A stretch of 64,000 nucleotides of DNA, taken from Bolinopsis microptera. Taxonomy: Eukaryota; Ctenophora; Tentaculata; Lobata; Bolinopsidae. The position numbers and the translations under genes are program-made. Where the stretch lies: the NCBI RefSeq assembly GCF_026151205.1, contig NC_087074.1, positions 12,195,182-12,259,181 of the forward strand, written 5' to 3'. Below, in pieces: positions 1 through 12,358 of the stretch. Below the pieces are notes generated by a model. It saw only the letters and a list, made by a program, of their open reading frames with translations, did not search any database and was not told where the DNA came from. The stretch's first letter is position 1. Each line of letters opens with the position of its first letter.

Positions 1-90
1 ATGCTATCCTACTCAGCACATGAGTGCTACAGGATGGTGAAAGAATTTCTATAAAAAATCGTTAAATGTGGAAGATATGAGGTCATTATA

Positions 91-117
91 TGTGTGTGCG
101 CGCGCGCGCGCGCGCGC
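91..117. repeat. TG/CG alternating dinucleotide run
   Basis: Four TG units run directly into about ten CG units. Alternating purine-pyrimidine tracts of this kind are classic Z-DNA formers. No gene is adjacent. Confidence 0.9.
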
Positions 118-1425
118 TTTTACAAACTTGATATCCTCAGTCCTTTCACATATACTGAGATTTTGTTTCAAACTTAATTGACTCTGAACCGAAATTGCCA
201 AAGGAAACAGATAGTGTAACTCAGAAAGACCACAAATGTATAGTTTGTGAGATATTGAGGTTATACTCCGAATAATTTACAATGATGTCACACCAGAAAA
301 CCTCTATTTTTGGTATATTTAACCTCATATCTTGAACGCGCAGTACTGGATTGAGCTAAACTTGGTCAGGTTTTGTAGCCCTGACTATCCTCGATCATAT
401 GGAACAGGAATAAAACTGTTTAGATGTTCTATCTTAATTATATTAGGCACTTAGTTCTGAAAAGTGAGAATGTCATTAATACTGCTTTCACTGTTTCAGA
501 TGTTTTTGATGTTTCGTCATAAAAAAACGTTTGACCCTAATCATTATGGACTATATCGGCCGATCGTGCGGAAAATTGTGGTATTTAAGGTCAATAGTGC
601 ACCCACCGCACTTATATGTTGCCTCTGATTATAATGAACATTTACAAATCAGCATCAGAATCAGCTTCCAGCAGCGACTAATCAAATCCACCGATCAATC
701 GCACATGTAGAAACAAGTTCAGTTCGCCTACCACTATTTCTACGAATTTTTCATTAAATTTAATATGTTCAAAATTGATTGATTATTAGTGGGAAGAAGA
801 GCCACAATTTTCTGACAAATGAGAGCGATCATTAACATATCAACTTCCAGTCGTATAAAATGCAAGAATATTATTTAAACAAAATTAATAATTCAGCTAT
901 GTTTTAATGATAAACTGCTGGCATTATTACGCTTAACATTACTGTTCAGTTCTTAGGCGTGTTAAATAAAAACGATGTTTCAATTGCAAACTAACATTCT
1001 TTTGAGTTCGATTTTTTGATGCACTAAAACTAGTAACAGTATTAATAAAATTCGAATTACCGAATTAGTAAAATCCGAAAGGAAACAGCTGCGGTAAATT
1101 GGGATTTTCGGTAAATCGGGGATTTATTGACATAGTGAATTAAAAAACGGCATGCTTAGCCAATAGCCAAGTTGATCAGATTCCAGAATATTATCGATCG
1201 TGACGTTCTCTGATGAGAACATTAAAAAGTAAAAACCCATGTGAATTGTAATCCTATGTTTTGCTAGTAAAGTCTTTACAGATTTAATTATATTGTTTAA
1301 TATGGCTATATGTTAACAGCTAAAAGACATTAATTTACGTGTATAAAACGTGTAAAAGTAGGTTGACGCTTATAAACAAACGTTAAAATCATATTGTGCG
1401 ATGTTACAATTTTATGACTAGCTCA
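118..1425. other. AT-rich intergenic DNA, nothing recognised
   Basis: No reading frame longer than about 60 codons with protein character, no recognisable repeat and no RNA gene was seen in this stretch. Confidence 0.6.
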
Positions 1426-1439
1426 TCATTTAGGACGGT

Positions 1440-1625
1440 GTTTTGTTCCGCTCTCGTGTCCACTGTCCATGTTAAAGCGGGTATCATGTGATTCGGGTAT
1501 CATGTGATCCGCCCTCGTGTCCATCCTTTTAGGAAAGTACCGCCCTCGTGTCCACCCTTTTAGGAAAGTACCGCCCTTGTGTTCTACGGCGTTGTGTCCT
1601 CCGTTCTTGTGTCGACCGCCCCTTG
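1440..1625. repeat. Degenerate GC-richer minisatellite
   Basis: Short units built around CCGCCCTCGTGTCCA recur imperfectly. Two adjacent copies with the spacer CTTTTAGGAAAGTA lie at about 1525-1584. The stretch is GC-richer than its surroundings. The minus-strand open frame over it (1426-1710) has a repeat-like composition and is not treated as a gene. Confidence 0.6.
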
Positions 1626-1705
1626 TGTCTCGTTCACAATAAAATGTAGTCATGTAAGGATCAAAGCAGTAACATTGCTTGATGATGAAAAGTGACGAAA
1701 AGCTA

Positions 1706-1815
1706 TACATGTCAAGGGTTTAGACTTCAGGCCACTTGGACATTTACTGCAGTGCTAAAACTGTACATGTCAAGGGTTCAGACTTCAAGCCACTTGGACA
1801 TTTACTGCAGTGCTA
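1706..1815. repeat. 58-bp direct duplication
   Basis: The segment at 1706-1757 is repeated at 1764-1815 with only a few mismatches and a period of 58 bp. Both copies begin TACATGTCAAGGGTT and end ACTGCAGTGCTA. It looks like a recent local tandem duplication in non-coding DNA. Confidence 0.9.
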
Positions 1816-1816
1816 T

Positions 1817-3094
1817 TTACTGTGTTGCTTCGTTTCCGACCTCACTTTTCGGAAATGATACGCTTATTTTACGACAGGGATCTTAGTCTGAAGTCAATCT
1901 ATCTCCGGAAGTAGCAACAATTCAATGTACCTTAATCCTATTAGGTGACGTCATTAGGTAATTAGGGTGAATCAAGGAAAGATAAACAGCATCATGGTTA
2001 TTTCTCATTTGTTTACTTTATTTATCGTTTCATATTTCATTCCAGATCTCTAGGCAGCACTCACCGTTTACTTGAACTTCCCTGTTTGACTGTTTAAAAA
2101 ACATTTTGCTTGTGTGATGCTACTTCGGTAAGATTTTTCACTACCATTCTTTATTATAATACACCAATAAAATTGCATGACGTTATGCGATGTCACGTAA
2201 CTTTTGTAATTATAAGATCTGAACGGTCCCACTGTTTATTATAATAGACACTTATCATTACTTAAGTAAAGTTAAAGTATCTCTTACTTCAAGAAGTAAA
2301 GTTAAAGTATCTTCAAGAAGTTCCACTCTGATGCTTTAAAACAGATAGACAATAACACGGATAAAATCAAAATAAATATGGTTAGCAGCCACCAAAACAC
2401 TGAGCTTCATATGGAACGACTCTAGAGTCTAGTATCTCATTATGATCACGCGATACTAGTATACTATTCAAATAACATCTTCATCTCATTTCTCAAGTGG
2501 TGTGCTACTTATTTCCGTCGAAATGTTCATCTTTTTGCACATATTATACTGGCAAGCACACATTTAGCTTTTTTACGTAACCTATTTTAAAGCTCTAGAT
2601 TTATTTCAGTTGCATAGTATTATACTGCCTCGAATGCCCCCCTAGAATGGTCAAAAGGAAAGAATTAATTTCATAAAAATGATAACATCAAACCGATCTC
2701 ATCGTTACCTAAAAACGTTCGTTCAACTACTAGTGCAAGTATACTGATACATTCTGTCGGACATGAAAATGTTCATTTAAATCTAGTGGAAGCTGATAAT
2801 ATATTATCAATTATTTTGTGCATTTCGTCCATTTTTTCAACCCTTTCCGTCCAACCTCAAAAATAGAGTTCCGATTGAAAAAATCGATCCTATATTATTA
2901 TTTATAGTATACAGGACCCCTATCAGCCTTTATCATACCATCCTACCAGTGCGTGAAACATTCATTCTAAAATTAGAATGTATGCTCATATAGTTTGATG
3001 ATGTTTAGTCTGCATAGTGCATGTAACGGTCGTTTCATTACTTCCTCAATTTCATTGAAATTGTTGAAAGATTTAGAAAATATTCTCAAGTACA
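1817..3094. other. Intergenic, no gene seen
   Basis: AT-rich sequence with a small local duplication (AAGTAAAGTTAAAGTATCT twice, around 2267-2313). No credible coding frame, RNA gene or transposon terminus was recognised. Confidence 0.55.
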
Positions 3095-3393
3095 GGGGGG
3101 GGGGGGGGGGCGGGGTCATGAGTATTTTTGACCATTTTTGAATCTGAGAATTTGACCATTTTCGCCGGGAATACTCAAAAATTATTTTTGAAAATCTCAA
3201 AAATAGTGATAAACCAAATCATTCTTCATATCAGTGCAATGTGATCGAATTGAGATGAAAAAATACTCAAAATTTGAGAATGAGTTTTTCGCCTGAGCCC
3301 CAGAAAACTTTTCTCAAAAATACTCAAAAATAATTTTTGATAATGAGAATTTAGCCATTTTACTCATGACCCCCCCCCCCCCCCCCCCCCCCC
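3095..3393. mobile_element. Foldback/MITE-like element with poly-G/poly-C ends
   Basis: The left end is a run of 16 G followed by GGGGTCATGAGTA. The right end is the exact complement, TACTCATGACCCC, extending into a run of about 24 C (3370-3393). Inside, the phrases CTCAAAAATACTCAAAAAT and their complements recur, so much of the 299 bp can fold back on itself. There is no coding frame. No clear target-site duplication is seen; the flanks AAGTACA and GTTACTT are themselves roughly complementary. The class of element is unknown. Confidence 0.6.
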
Positions 3394-4846
3394 GTTACTT
3401 AGTATGTGTTTTTCAAATGAATTGGAAGCATGCACCTTAACCAACTCATGAGTGTATTGTTGTCTATTAAGAGGGTATATGTCTATTGTCTGTCTTTCTT
3501 AGACGGACATCTAGGATTAAAGAGCTGACATCTAGGACTATTCATATGGAGTGGCACTTTTTGAAAGAGGACATAATATATTAAATCCAGAGAGCAGGCT
3601 TTTTATTTAGTATAATGGAGGAGGTTTTTAATTTCAGAATAGGAGGATTAATTTGACTGGTGAGTCAGTTGGAATGCAGAGAAATCCTCATAATCTTATG
3701 ATCAGAGCTGTAATTGGAAAATAATCATTAATGATGTAATTGATACCTATGTACTAAATGCTTTTTACCGCATCAAAGCTGGGTTAGATTGTGAAGCATG
3801 ACAGCATCAAAGAATAAGCGATAATTCCTTCGTAATCATAACGTCTAATCTCAGACAAGTCTCACAATTATCCGAGTTCAGCGAATTAATGACTTTCAAG
3901 AACGATATGGGCTGTACCGATTTAATGTTCTCCTGTTGCATCTGCATCGTGTGTGGGCCACATTTCACCACTTTATTAATCGTTCATCTAGGCCTAGCCG
4001 GTTAGTTGGTAGGGGATCTGATCAATCCTACCAGCTAATATTTAGAACATTAAAGGTTTTAAAGGTTTTGAATGTGTTAAAGGGTGTTAAACTGAACTCA
4101 ATTTACAAATGGTTTTTTGTATCAATAATCAGTCAGTTAGATTATGTATTATGCAAGAGTAAAGTAGGCTTCTAACGATGTTTCGTTAGCCAGTTATTGT
4201 TGTTGTTATAAATATCGGTAGCCAGTCTGTCGTCTGATCAGCTCTGCGAAGAGCTAAACAATCTTATTTCGTGATTGAACAAGCTTCAGTAAGCAAGTAT
4301 AATCAGTCCTTGATTTCTTCTCCGCCCTTACAAGGGGCACTGCTTTGTTGCAGGAATGTGCTGATTATTCTTTGTTGAGTTTCAGCTAGTAGTAGTAATC
4401 TTGTTGTTTTTAAACTCATGATGCACGGTTGATTTGATCCCTGCTAAAGCCTCACGTTTTTTGCTCACGTGTTGTGAGTATCACGTTTTCACGATGTCTC
4501 GGTATGCTGTTAGTCGTATTGTCTCGATTTGTATATCGACCAGACCATACAATAGAAATGGATTATTTATCAGTCAGATAAATGGCATTAATTTTCACAA
4601 TTATGCTGGTATCTTTGTTAATTTAGTTTAATTTTGGTGCAAGTGAAAAATCGTATTACTTTAAATAGCACAATCCACTATATCCAACAGTTACGGTTAG
4701 ATATTTCACTTTTTTCACGCTAATAAAATAACACTGATTTTAAGACACACCCGAAAAGCGAAATCTCTTAAAACTTTAATTTCCCTTTTAAATGACAAAT
4801 GATAACGTTGAATGATCAGGCAACATAATATTTTGTAGCAAACAAC
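3394..4846. other. Intergenic, no gene seen
   Basis: Contains only short open frames (for example 3936-4175 and 4434-4631) without recognisable domains. It may hold the promoter or 5' exons of the GPCR that follows, but no specific signal could be identified. Confidence 0.5.
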
Positions 4847-5902
4847 ATGGAGACGGATCTATACAAAAAGGCACCTACTACGGATTCAAATGACAGATTT
4901 GGGGACAGAATATTACGAACAGGTAGTCTTCCGAATTCAAAACGACACAGAACGAACTTTTTGGTACTGTGGACTGTAACTGTTCTACTAACATCGCTTA
5001 TAGGAGACAGCATCATACTTTTCGTCACTTTCAAATACCATACAATCAAATTGCACAAAGTTGTGATAGCCGTAATGCAGCATATGGCAATCTGTGATTT
5101 ATTGCAGACAGTTTTCGTCGTATTTCCTATTACCCTATCATTGATATTCGATCGCTGGATGATGGGCGAGGTTTTCTGTCATATTCAGGACAGTATTAGA
5201 TGGAATGGTTGCATGGTGACAATATTGTTAACATGTGTTTTAAACGACCCTAAAGATGATAATTGTGAAGCATCCTTTAAAAACAGGAGCCTGGTCTTCA
5301 CGATTTGGGCACAGAATATGTGGGGTGGTGTGGCTATTTTACCTCGGCGTAGAAACGCCACAACTTTATTTTATCATCTACGGAAGGGGTACAATAGCTT
5401 TTAGCTACATTGCCTACATGTGTGAATATTCATATTTTAACTCACATCTTCCAGAATGGTACACATATTACGCTCTTATAACTTTATTGGAGTCCCTGCA
5501 ATATCTGTCCTAATCATAATAGCAACGTCAATACTTCTTCTAGTGATAGCAAAGGGAGTAGCAGCTCAACAAGGCGACTCACTGCGTTGGAAGGGTATAT
5601 CCACAGTGCTGCTTACTGTGGGTGTACTGTTAATTTCTCAGATTGGCTGGTGGGTAATGTCATCAACTATTCGTGGTGGTGGATCACAACGAATATTAAT
5701 TAATTTGCAGTTTCTTAATATCATGGCAAACTTTTTTATCTACTCCCTAACAGTGCCAAGTTTTCGACTCTCTCTTAAGCTAAAGATATCCAAAATCATC
5801 TCTGCTATGAAACCCTCGATTCAGCAAAGGCAAGGAACCCTTCATGGAACCGATACAAGACCAGCATCCCGTCCTAGGCAAGAAGCACCAGTGCAGGTAT
5901 AA
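4847..5902 (+). pseudogene. Rhodopsin-class GPCR, frameshifted
   Basis: Seven-transmembrane receptor of the class A type, ligand unknown. The first frame (from the Met at 4847) gives TM1 (VLLTSLIGDSIILFV, with GDS in place of GN), TM2 with CDLL in place of LAxxD, the extracellular-loop Trp (DRWMMGEVFC, including the disulfide Cys) and TM3 to the cytoplasmic DRY region. Near 5240-5250 the homology moves to another frame, which carries the second intracellular loop (VKHPLK), TM4 and loop 2. Near 5470-5490 it returns to the first frame for TM5, TM6 and TM7 (ANFFIYSLTVPSF, in the place of NPxxY). Neither shift has good splice sites, so this is a pseudogene or contains two sequencing or assembly indels. 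The last codons run into CAG|GTATAA, so a 3' exon cannot be excluded. About 350 codons in all, a usual GPCR length. Which residues act as DRY is unclear because the break falls there. Confidence 0.75.
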
Positions 5903-7295
5903 ATTATAATGGTATAATAATATTTAAGTGTCAAGATTTAAATAGAACCAATATTTGTACAGTAGATTTTGATTGTTAGTAGGTAAAAGTTGGTGTATTC
6001 TTGTATTGAAAACTAATTTCGTGGATGTTATTATTTATCATATTGTTTGTTCTGCAGACACTTTTTTGTTTGTAATCGTTTCTCAGCTGTCAGGTTCAAC
6101 ATTATATAAAATTGGGTCAGATAAACTCTTATCGACATAATATGAATAGTATGCAATGATTGTAATGTTCTGTTTTATTTGAGGAATTTTAAATTCAGTT
6201 TCATTATATTGTTGTACATTTTCTCTTCATCTTAATAACTTTTTATGTCAGAAGTATTTTAACAGTGGAACAAATTTTAGTGAAACAAATTTAAAATTTT
6301 ATCCTTTATTTTACAATCATAATATAATAATATTTAAACCTTAATATATTCACATTTCTATTTAAAATTCAATTTAATGTATAAGTCAATAATTGGCCGC
6401 CAAAGCCGCGCATTCTTGAAAACAGGATTAAATTGTTTATGATTATACGACAAATAGAAATAAATGTAAAACTATCCGTGGTTTTTTTAAATAAATTATA
6501 ATCTTACCTAAATCCAAAGCCAGCTTTGTAAAATTTACTATTAGATCATAATATATCGTCAGTTCTAAATATTTACAATGCAACATTTCATTAATCTACA
6601 TACAAGCGTACTCCAGCCCCTGCACGCATCCGTTCTTATGCGGCACGGCTCAAGCCGCGCACGCACGTATTATTTTATACTTTTTGCTTTCTAATAAATA
6701 TCGTGTCAATGTGTACGTCTAAATGTTCATGTTTTGTGTAAACCGAATCCAATTGAGATTAGTGACAAGGATAAGGACCCAAGTGCCTGTACGGCTTTTT
6801 CGGACCCCTGTGGACCACTACTCTTGAAATCGCTCTATACTACAACTATTGAACATTTATAACTGTTATATAATATATAACGTCATTTGACAATTATTAT
6901 CATTAATCTACAATGTACAATTTAACTTAAACTGTCTTGCTGAGGGGGAGGAGTAAACGCTTCACAAACTAAAGTACTTACAACATACAAAATTTAAAAC
7001 CATCAACACGGTTATAGTTAATATCAAGGGCCAATTTGGTATACCTCTATTTCGTTGTAATATCTAGTATATCTTCACATCTTAATACTATAATGAAATA
7101 CAATAGGATACATGTTTCGAGAAAGAAAGGTTGGTCCGATTATTAACAAAAGTAAACAAAAGTCCATCAGGGAATCCACGGAGTCGAAAAAGGTACACGG
7201 CTGCTGTCTGGTGCTGCTAGGCATTTATTGATCAAGATGTTTTATTGTATTGGTTTTTGATGATTCTATTGTTCGTGACTAATCAAGTTCTAAGT
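5903..7295. other. Intergenic AT-rich DNA
   Basis: No coding frame of note and no recognised transposon ends. A GC-rich patch at about 6610-6670 has CGCGCACGCACG-like words, but no gene is associated. Confidence 0.5.
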
Positions 7296-7307
7296 GGGGG
7301 GGGGGGT

Positions 7308-7338
<31 letters not shown>

Positions 7339-7364
7339 AGGGGGGGGGGGGGGGGGGGGGGGGG
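7296..7364. repeat. 69-nt poly-G tract
   Basis: Sixty-six of 69 positions are G, interrupted by one T (7307) and two A (7310, 7339). It is followed at once by TATAAAAG. Such a run can form stacked G-quadruplexes and is prone to length error. The plus-strand open frame over it (7294-7482) is mostly glycine and is an artefact. Confidence 0.95.
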
Positions 7365-7907
7365 TATAAAAGTGCCTGCTATAAGATACTCGTCATCTCA
7401 TGCCAAGTATATGAATAAGAATAAACAATACATTTCAGTATTGACCCATCCAGTAAAGTCCGTCATAACACACAATTGTTAAACAACTGTCAATTGTCAA
7501 ACAGTCTTTGTGTGTTTAAGTCGCTGAGTCGCAGTAAGACAAGTTGTTACGCGCGCCGCGCCGTTTAATCCAGTCGACGTGATATTTGACAATGAAAACG
7601 CTACCGAATTATAGATATTCGGCGCAGTTACGTAGAATTTTACTAGTGGTGCAATACTGGTAACACTGGGTGTACACAGATTAAAGTCGCTAATTTCATA
7701 TACGAGCCGTTGAATATCTCCAATTTTGAGTGAACCGTGAGCAAGTTTTACATTCAATTGTTCGGTACTAGTGGTTTGTGTGTATATATATATATAGATC
7801 ATCTGTGGAGTATGGTGTGTGGACTGTGGTAAATAATGTGTTTAGTTGGAGTGCAGTGGTTGCATGTATGAGGAAAGATAAGTGGTTATTTTAGTAACTC
7901 ACATTAA
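7365..7907. other. Intergenic, no gene seen
   Basis: A minus-strand open frame of 101 codons (7497-7802) has no recognisable features. A short TA run sits at about 7785-7796. Nothing else was identified. Confidence 0.45.
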
Positions 7908-8231
7908 TCAAAACTTGAGCTCATTTGTGGCAAAATTAAGCTCACACCAATCAAGTGTATCATGCTTGAATTGCAATTCTTGTAAAGCAATTTTCAATGT
8001 ATTCTTAAACCCGTTTGTCGGAGTAATAAAACTTATCTTACTTGATGTTTGTCGACAGCTGTTCCACATGTAGGATGATTGGTAGATGAATTGTGAGGAT
8101 GGTTGTGATGTGATGAAATGATCCTCTCGTCGTGGTGACCTGTTAAATGATGAGTACAGTGATAATGGTTCCTCTAACTTATTAATTTTGAATAGTTCTA
8201 AGAGACAAGTGTACTTATACAGGTTGTGAAC
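7908..8231 (-). pseudogene. LINE ORF2 C-terminal fragment
   Basis: On the minus strand an uninterrupted frame begins VHNLYKYTCLLELFKI and ends at a TGA at 7908-7910. It matches the C-terminal tail of LINEs C and B in this window (compare VHNLYKYHCLLEMFKIIK in element C, then a PRR-D motif, an MWN motif and a W.ELNF ending). No reverse-transcriptase core is present, so this is a 5'-truncated remnant of about 107 codons. A closely similar but shorter fragment lies on the other strand at 32186-32327. This tail has no known enzymatic role. Confidence 0.8.
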
Positions 8232-8665
8232 AGTTTTTTTTTAATTTGAAAATTCAATTAATTATTATATATATAAATCAAGCGTTACATTTCAGCCAGC
8301 CATGCAAAATTACAATGACATATTTTGATATACTAATTGATAAATGGAACTGCAATATAAGTTGCTTAATGTTTGGCCGGATGACAACTAACTAAAAGAG
8401 AAAAATAAACTTGATTACATAATAATTAATTCGGCTGAACCAACACATAGCAAGAGCCACATTAACATTGGGGCCGTCTACCAAATTTGAATGACATACA
8501 ATAACAAAAAATCAAACATATCATAAATAATTATATATGGATTTTGTTCATTACAATTCCGTCACAACTGATAGAAGAAAAAAGAAAAGGTCAAGCGGAT
8601 AGGAAATTGGACGGCAGAATTGTAACCAACAAAAACAAATTTCTGAGAATCATAAGACTGATGAG

Positions 8666-11600
8666 CTAGTCTGGCCAGACTGTATCGGCAGCCCAGAGGT
8701 ACTTGATCAGATTGGCCTTAAAAGTAGAAATCCGCTCTGACTGCCGGATACATACTGGTAGACTATTCCATTTCAGCATAGATCTATGAAAGAAGCTATT
8801 TCGGAAGGCATCCGAGCAGGGCACAGTGGTACTCATGTAAGTTGAAGTATCCGACCTATCAATTATTTGAGCATTGTGCCTAGTGTATCGGGTGCCCTCT
8901 GGACGGCATAGGACTATATAGGTAGGAAGCGAAACTGGGATTATGCTATTCACTATTTTATAGAAGGTCATAAGATCGTTATAAATAAACTTCTGCATGA
9001 CAGGGAGAATATTTAGCTTCTTTTGCTCTGTAGCAAGTTTATCGTCATTATAACTCGAGTAGGGTTCACCATTGATCCATTTAATAGCCCTCTTTTGGAT
9101 AGCAACAAACTGTTGAAGATGAGTTGCAGATTGAGGGGGACCATATGACAGAACAATGTTCAAATATAGACCTAATTAACGCCAAATAGAACGATCTTTT
9201 CTGCCTTTTATCAGTAGTGAAATGACATGTTCTCTTAAGTAGTCCAAGTCTGGAGTTAGCTTTGGAAACAAGCGCTTTACATTGTGCACCCCAATTAAAC
9301 CTGGAGTTTATTGCGACTCCTAAATCTGACTGAGAGGGCACAAAGTCAATATCACTTCCAGAAAGTTTATAGAAGAAGGTATTGAATGGCAAGTTATCCA
9401 GCACGTTTCTTTGCAGGGACACAGAGAGGGCTTTGCACTTTTGTGGATGGAACTTCATTCGATTTCTCACTGACCAATCATACAATCTATTGATGTCATT
9501 TTGGATTATGTGATGGTCAGGGTAACCAAGAATCTCCCTCCAAATTTTAGTGTCATCTGCATACAGGGCGATATTGGTGCCTTCAGAGACACAGGAGAAC
9601 ATGTCATTTATAAATATTACAAACAATAGAGGGCCAAGTATAGAACCTTGAGGGACACCAGACCGAACTGGTAGAGAGGAAGACGTTTGGCCTCCTATCA
9701 CTACTTGTTGTTGTCGCCCCTCAAGATAGGACTTGATAAATTTAAGCATTAGTCCATCGACTTTAAAAATATTCTTTAATTTACTTAAAATGAGGTCATG
9801 CGAAACGCTATCAAAAGCTTTCGCAAAATCAAAATATATTATATCAGTCCTGGACCTGTTGTTCAGTGCAAGTGCAAGATTGTCCGTGAAAGGTATCATT
9901 TGGGTTGTGCATGAACGTTCATTAACAAAACCGTGTTGTCGGTCATCCAACAGATCAGAACATGCAGCGTATAATGCAGTCTTTATGCACCTTTCAAAGA
10001 CTTTCATTACAAGAGATGTTAACGAGATAGGCCTGTAGTTCTCAACCGAAGACTTATCACCCTTTTTGTGCACTGGTACTACAAGTGCCAGCTTCCAATC
10101 AGGGGGTATGCATCCGCTTGAGAAAGACAGGTTAAATATAACACTAAGTGGGTATGCAAGGCTTTGGGCACAGTTTTTGAGGACTTTCCCATGAATCCCA
10201 TCAGGGCCAGGGGCCTTGTTAGGATTTAACTTTTTAAGAATCAACAGAACATCTTCTCTATTAAACACAAGACTGGAAAAACAATCATCACGAAAATCTA
10301 TGTCAATGCCATAATCGCTCTCTTGAGAAAACTGCTCATAAAAATATTCGTTAAAAAGGGCAGCTTGATCAGATGGATTGTTTCGAAAGCGATTATGATA
10401 TTTAACAGTTTCAGGGATCCTGGTTGACTTTGATTTAGACTTAACGTAGGTCCAGAATTTTTTGGAGATAAGAGCATCATCGGAGTCATCCTCAACACTG
10501 AGTCTCATTTTTTCGTCCATCATATTTTTAAATTTTGTTCGAAATGCACGAAACTTTTGTTTATGAGACTCAGAGTTGCTCCCCTTATGCCTTATTCTCC
10601 ATTTCTCCTTATTTCGTAGGAGACGATCACATTCGGAGTCATACCATGGAGGCTGGAACTGAGACTTAATGGTCTTTTTAGGGATCCATCGGTCACAGGC
10701 TGCATCAAGAACTCCTCTGAATCGACTCCAGGCAAGATAAGGATCATTACACTCAAATATACTATCCCAATCGATGCTAAATAACTCAGAATTCAGGCCC
10801 CTAAAATTACCTTTACTATAATTAAAGATCTTTCTTTTAGGCTGCTTAATATACTTGGTCTTAACATCAATGTCAAATGTTATACAAAAGTGGTCGGACA
10901 TACACATTTCGTTTTGATCTAAAACTTTAACATTCTTAATAAGGTTCTGAATGTTAGTGAACACAAGATCTAAGGTGTTGCCTGACTTGTGAGTAGGGGA
11001 GCTGATAAGTTGTGTATGTCCGAGGTCATCAGTGAGAAAATTTACAAAGCTAGAATGTAGCTGGCAAGATGACTGACCATCTGGCCAGGAAATCGAAGCT
11101 AAATTAAAGTCCCCTACCAGAATGTGTCTTTGCAACTTTCTGGCAGATGCTAAAGTAACAAAATGTTTTTTGAAAGATTCAAAATTATCTAAGCCAAGCG
11201 TTCCTACTCTATAGAATGTAGATATGCAAAAGTTTCTTCCACACTGAGTCTTAATTATGACGGATAATAATTCAGCTTGAACACTAACCTTTGAGAACTT
11301 TAGACTCGAGATATCAATGTCTGTTCTATGGGCAATCAGAACACCACCACCGTTTTTTCTGAATTTCTTGGGCTGGGTTGCATCCACTGGATGCGATCTT
11401 AAGGATCGATCAAGCCTAAATACTTTGTATTTGTCAGGGAGCACTTCATTACTGAGAATAGAATTTTTCAGCCATGTCTCGTTTAGAATAATGATGTGAG
11501 GCTTATGTTTGTAGATATAACCATGGAATTCATGTATCTTGGTCATATTTAGTGGTGGTGTTCCTGATGCTAGATCACGGGTATTTAGGAAACCATGGAC

Positions 11601-11702
11601 ATTATTGTAAACAACGGATAAATTTGGTCCAGGGTTCAGTAAGGAACAATTACAAATTACTATCAGGGAAATATTAAGGAGAGATAGAAAAACCAGACAC
11701 AC
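8666..11702 (-). pseudogene. LINE A ORF2: APE endonuclease + reverse transcriptase
   Basis: About 1,010 codons. The N-terminus is hydrophobic and ends in an NPGP motif at residues 23-26. The endonuclease spans roughly residues 28-290, with motifs LNETWL, GGGVLIAH, GDFNLASISW and SDHFCITF. A linker follows, then reverse transcriptase at about 490-760: KAPGPDGIHGK, NYRPISLTSL, YFDFAKAFDSVSH (motif A), SGVPQGSILGPLLF (motif B) and LYADDTKIW (catalytic YADD). Near 9135 the frame shifts by one base within a run of five C (minus strand): the first frame ends at 9081, and the C-terminal tail (QFVAIQKRAIKWINGEPY onward) continues in another frame to 8666. The protein would nick target DNA and copy the element's RNA. 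The frame break makes this copy non-functional unless it is a sequence error, which a homopolymer makes possible. Confidence 0.9.
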
Positions 11703-12358
11703 CTAGACATGACCCCAAGCCAGCTGCTGGTAATACCGAAAAGTAACTTAACAGTCTGTTTCGGTGACATGGTAGGTGACAGTTCGGTTGTTGTGGTAGA
11801 TAGCAATTTTACAGAAATTGCAGCTAAGGCTGTCCCAATGCCCCTCTCCCCCCTATACACAAGTTTAAAGTGTCTGAGAAAAATGGTACAAAATATTACC
11901 ATAAAGTAAAGATTTATGGATGACCTCAAACATGGTACAGAGTGTATTTTAGGTCGGAGGGGAGCACTAGGGAGTATATTAGCATCGATAGTCAAAGAAA
12001 ATATATACAAAATAACATAAAAATAAAATAGACCCAATAGAGCACATAACATATGACGAGACAGAAGACAGGACAACAAATTTTCCCCGTTACCTCTATT
12101 ACTTTTACTGATGATAACATACCTAGAAAACATACCAGTTGCAACACGGTGTTGTTGAGCTGATATTCCCATAAAACTTATAAGTATATTATTAACAGAA
12201 TTGTGTCTCGCCGTTGTGTTTTGTTAGGTATTGTGCTATAATATGAAGTAACATACATTATGCTATCACTTCGTTTGAGTACATATAAATAACATCCAAA
12301 TGATCAGATCCAATAGGATACTGATGCAGACAATGAAAAATTGAATTGAATTACCACA

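Noticed and set aside
3936-4175. 79-codon plus-strand frame
   Set aside because: No domain, no splice context and no compositional bias of coding DNA.
7294-7482. Glycine-rich plus-strand frame
   Set aside because: It is only the translation of the poly-G tract; no conserved content outside it.
11663-12172. 169-codon minus-strand frame between LINE A ORF1 and ORF2
   Set aside because: Hydrophobic and without recognised motifs; it overlaps the ORF2 start in another frame. It may be spacer sequence, so it was not called a gene.
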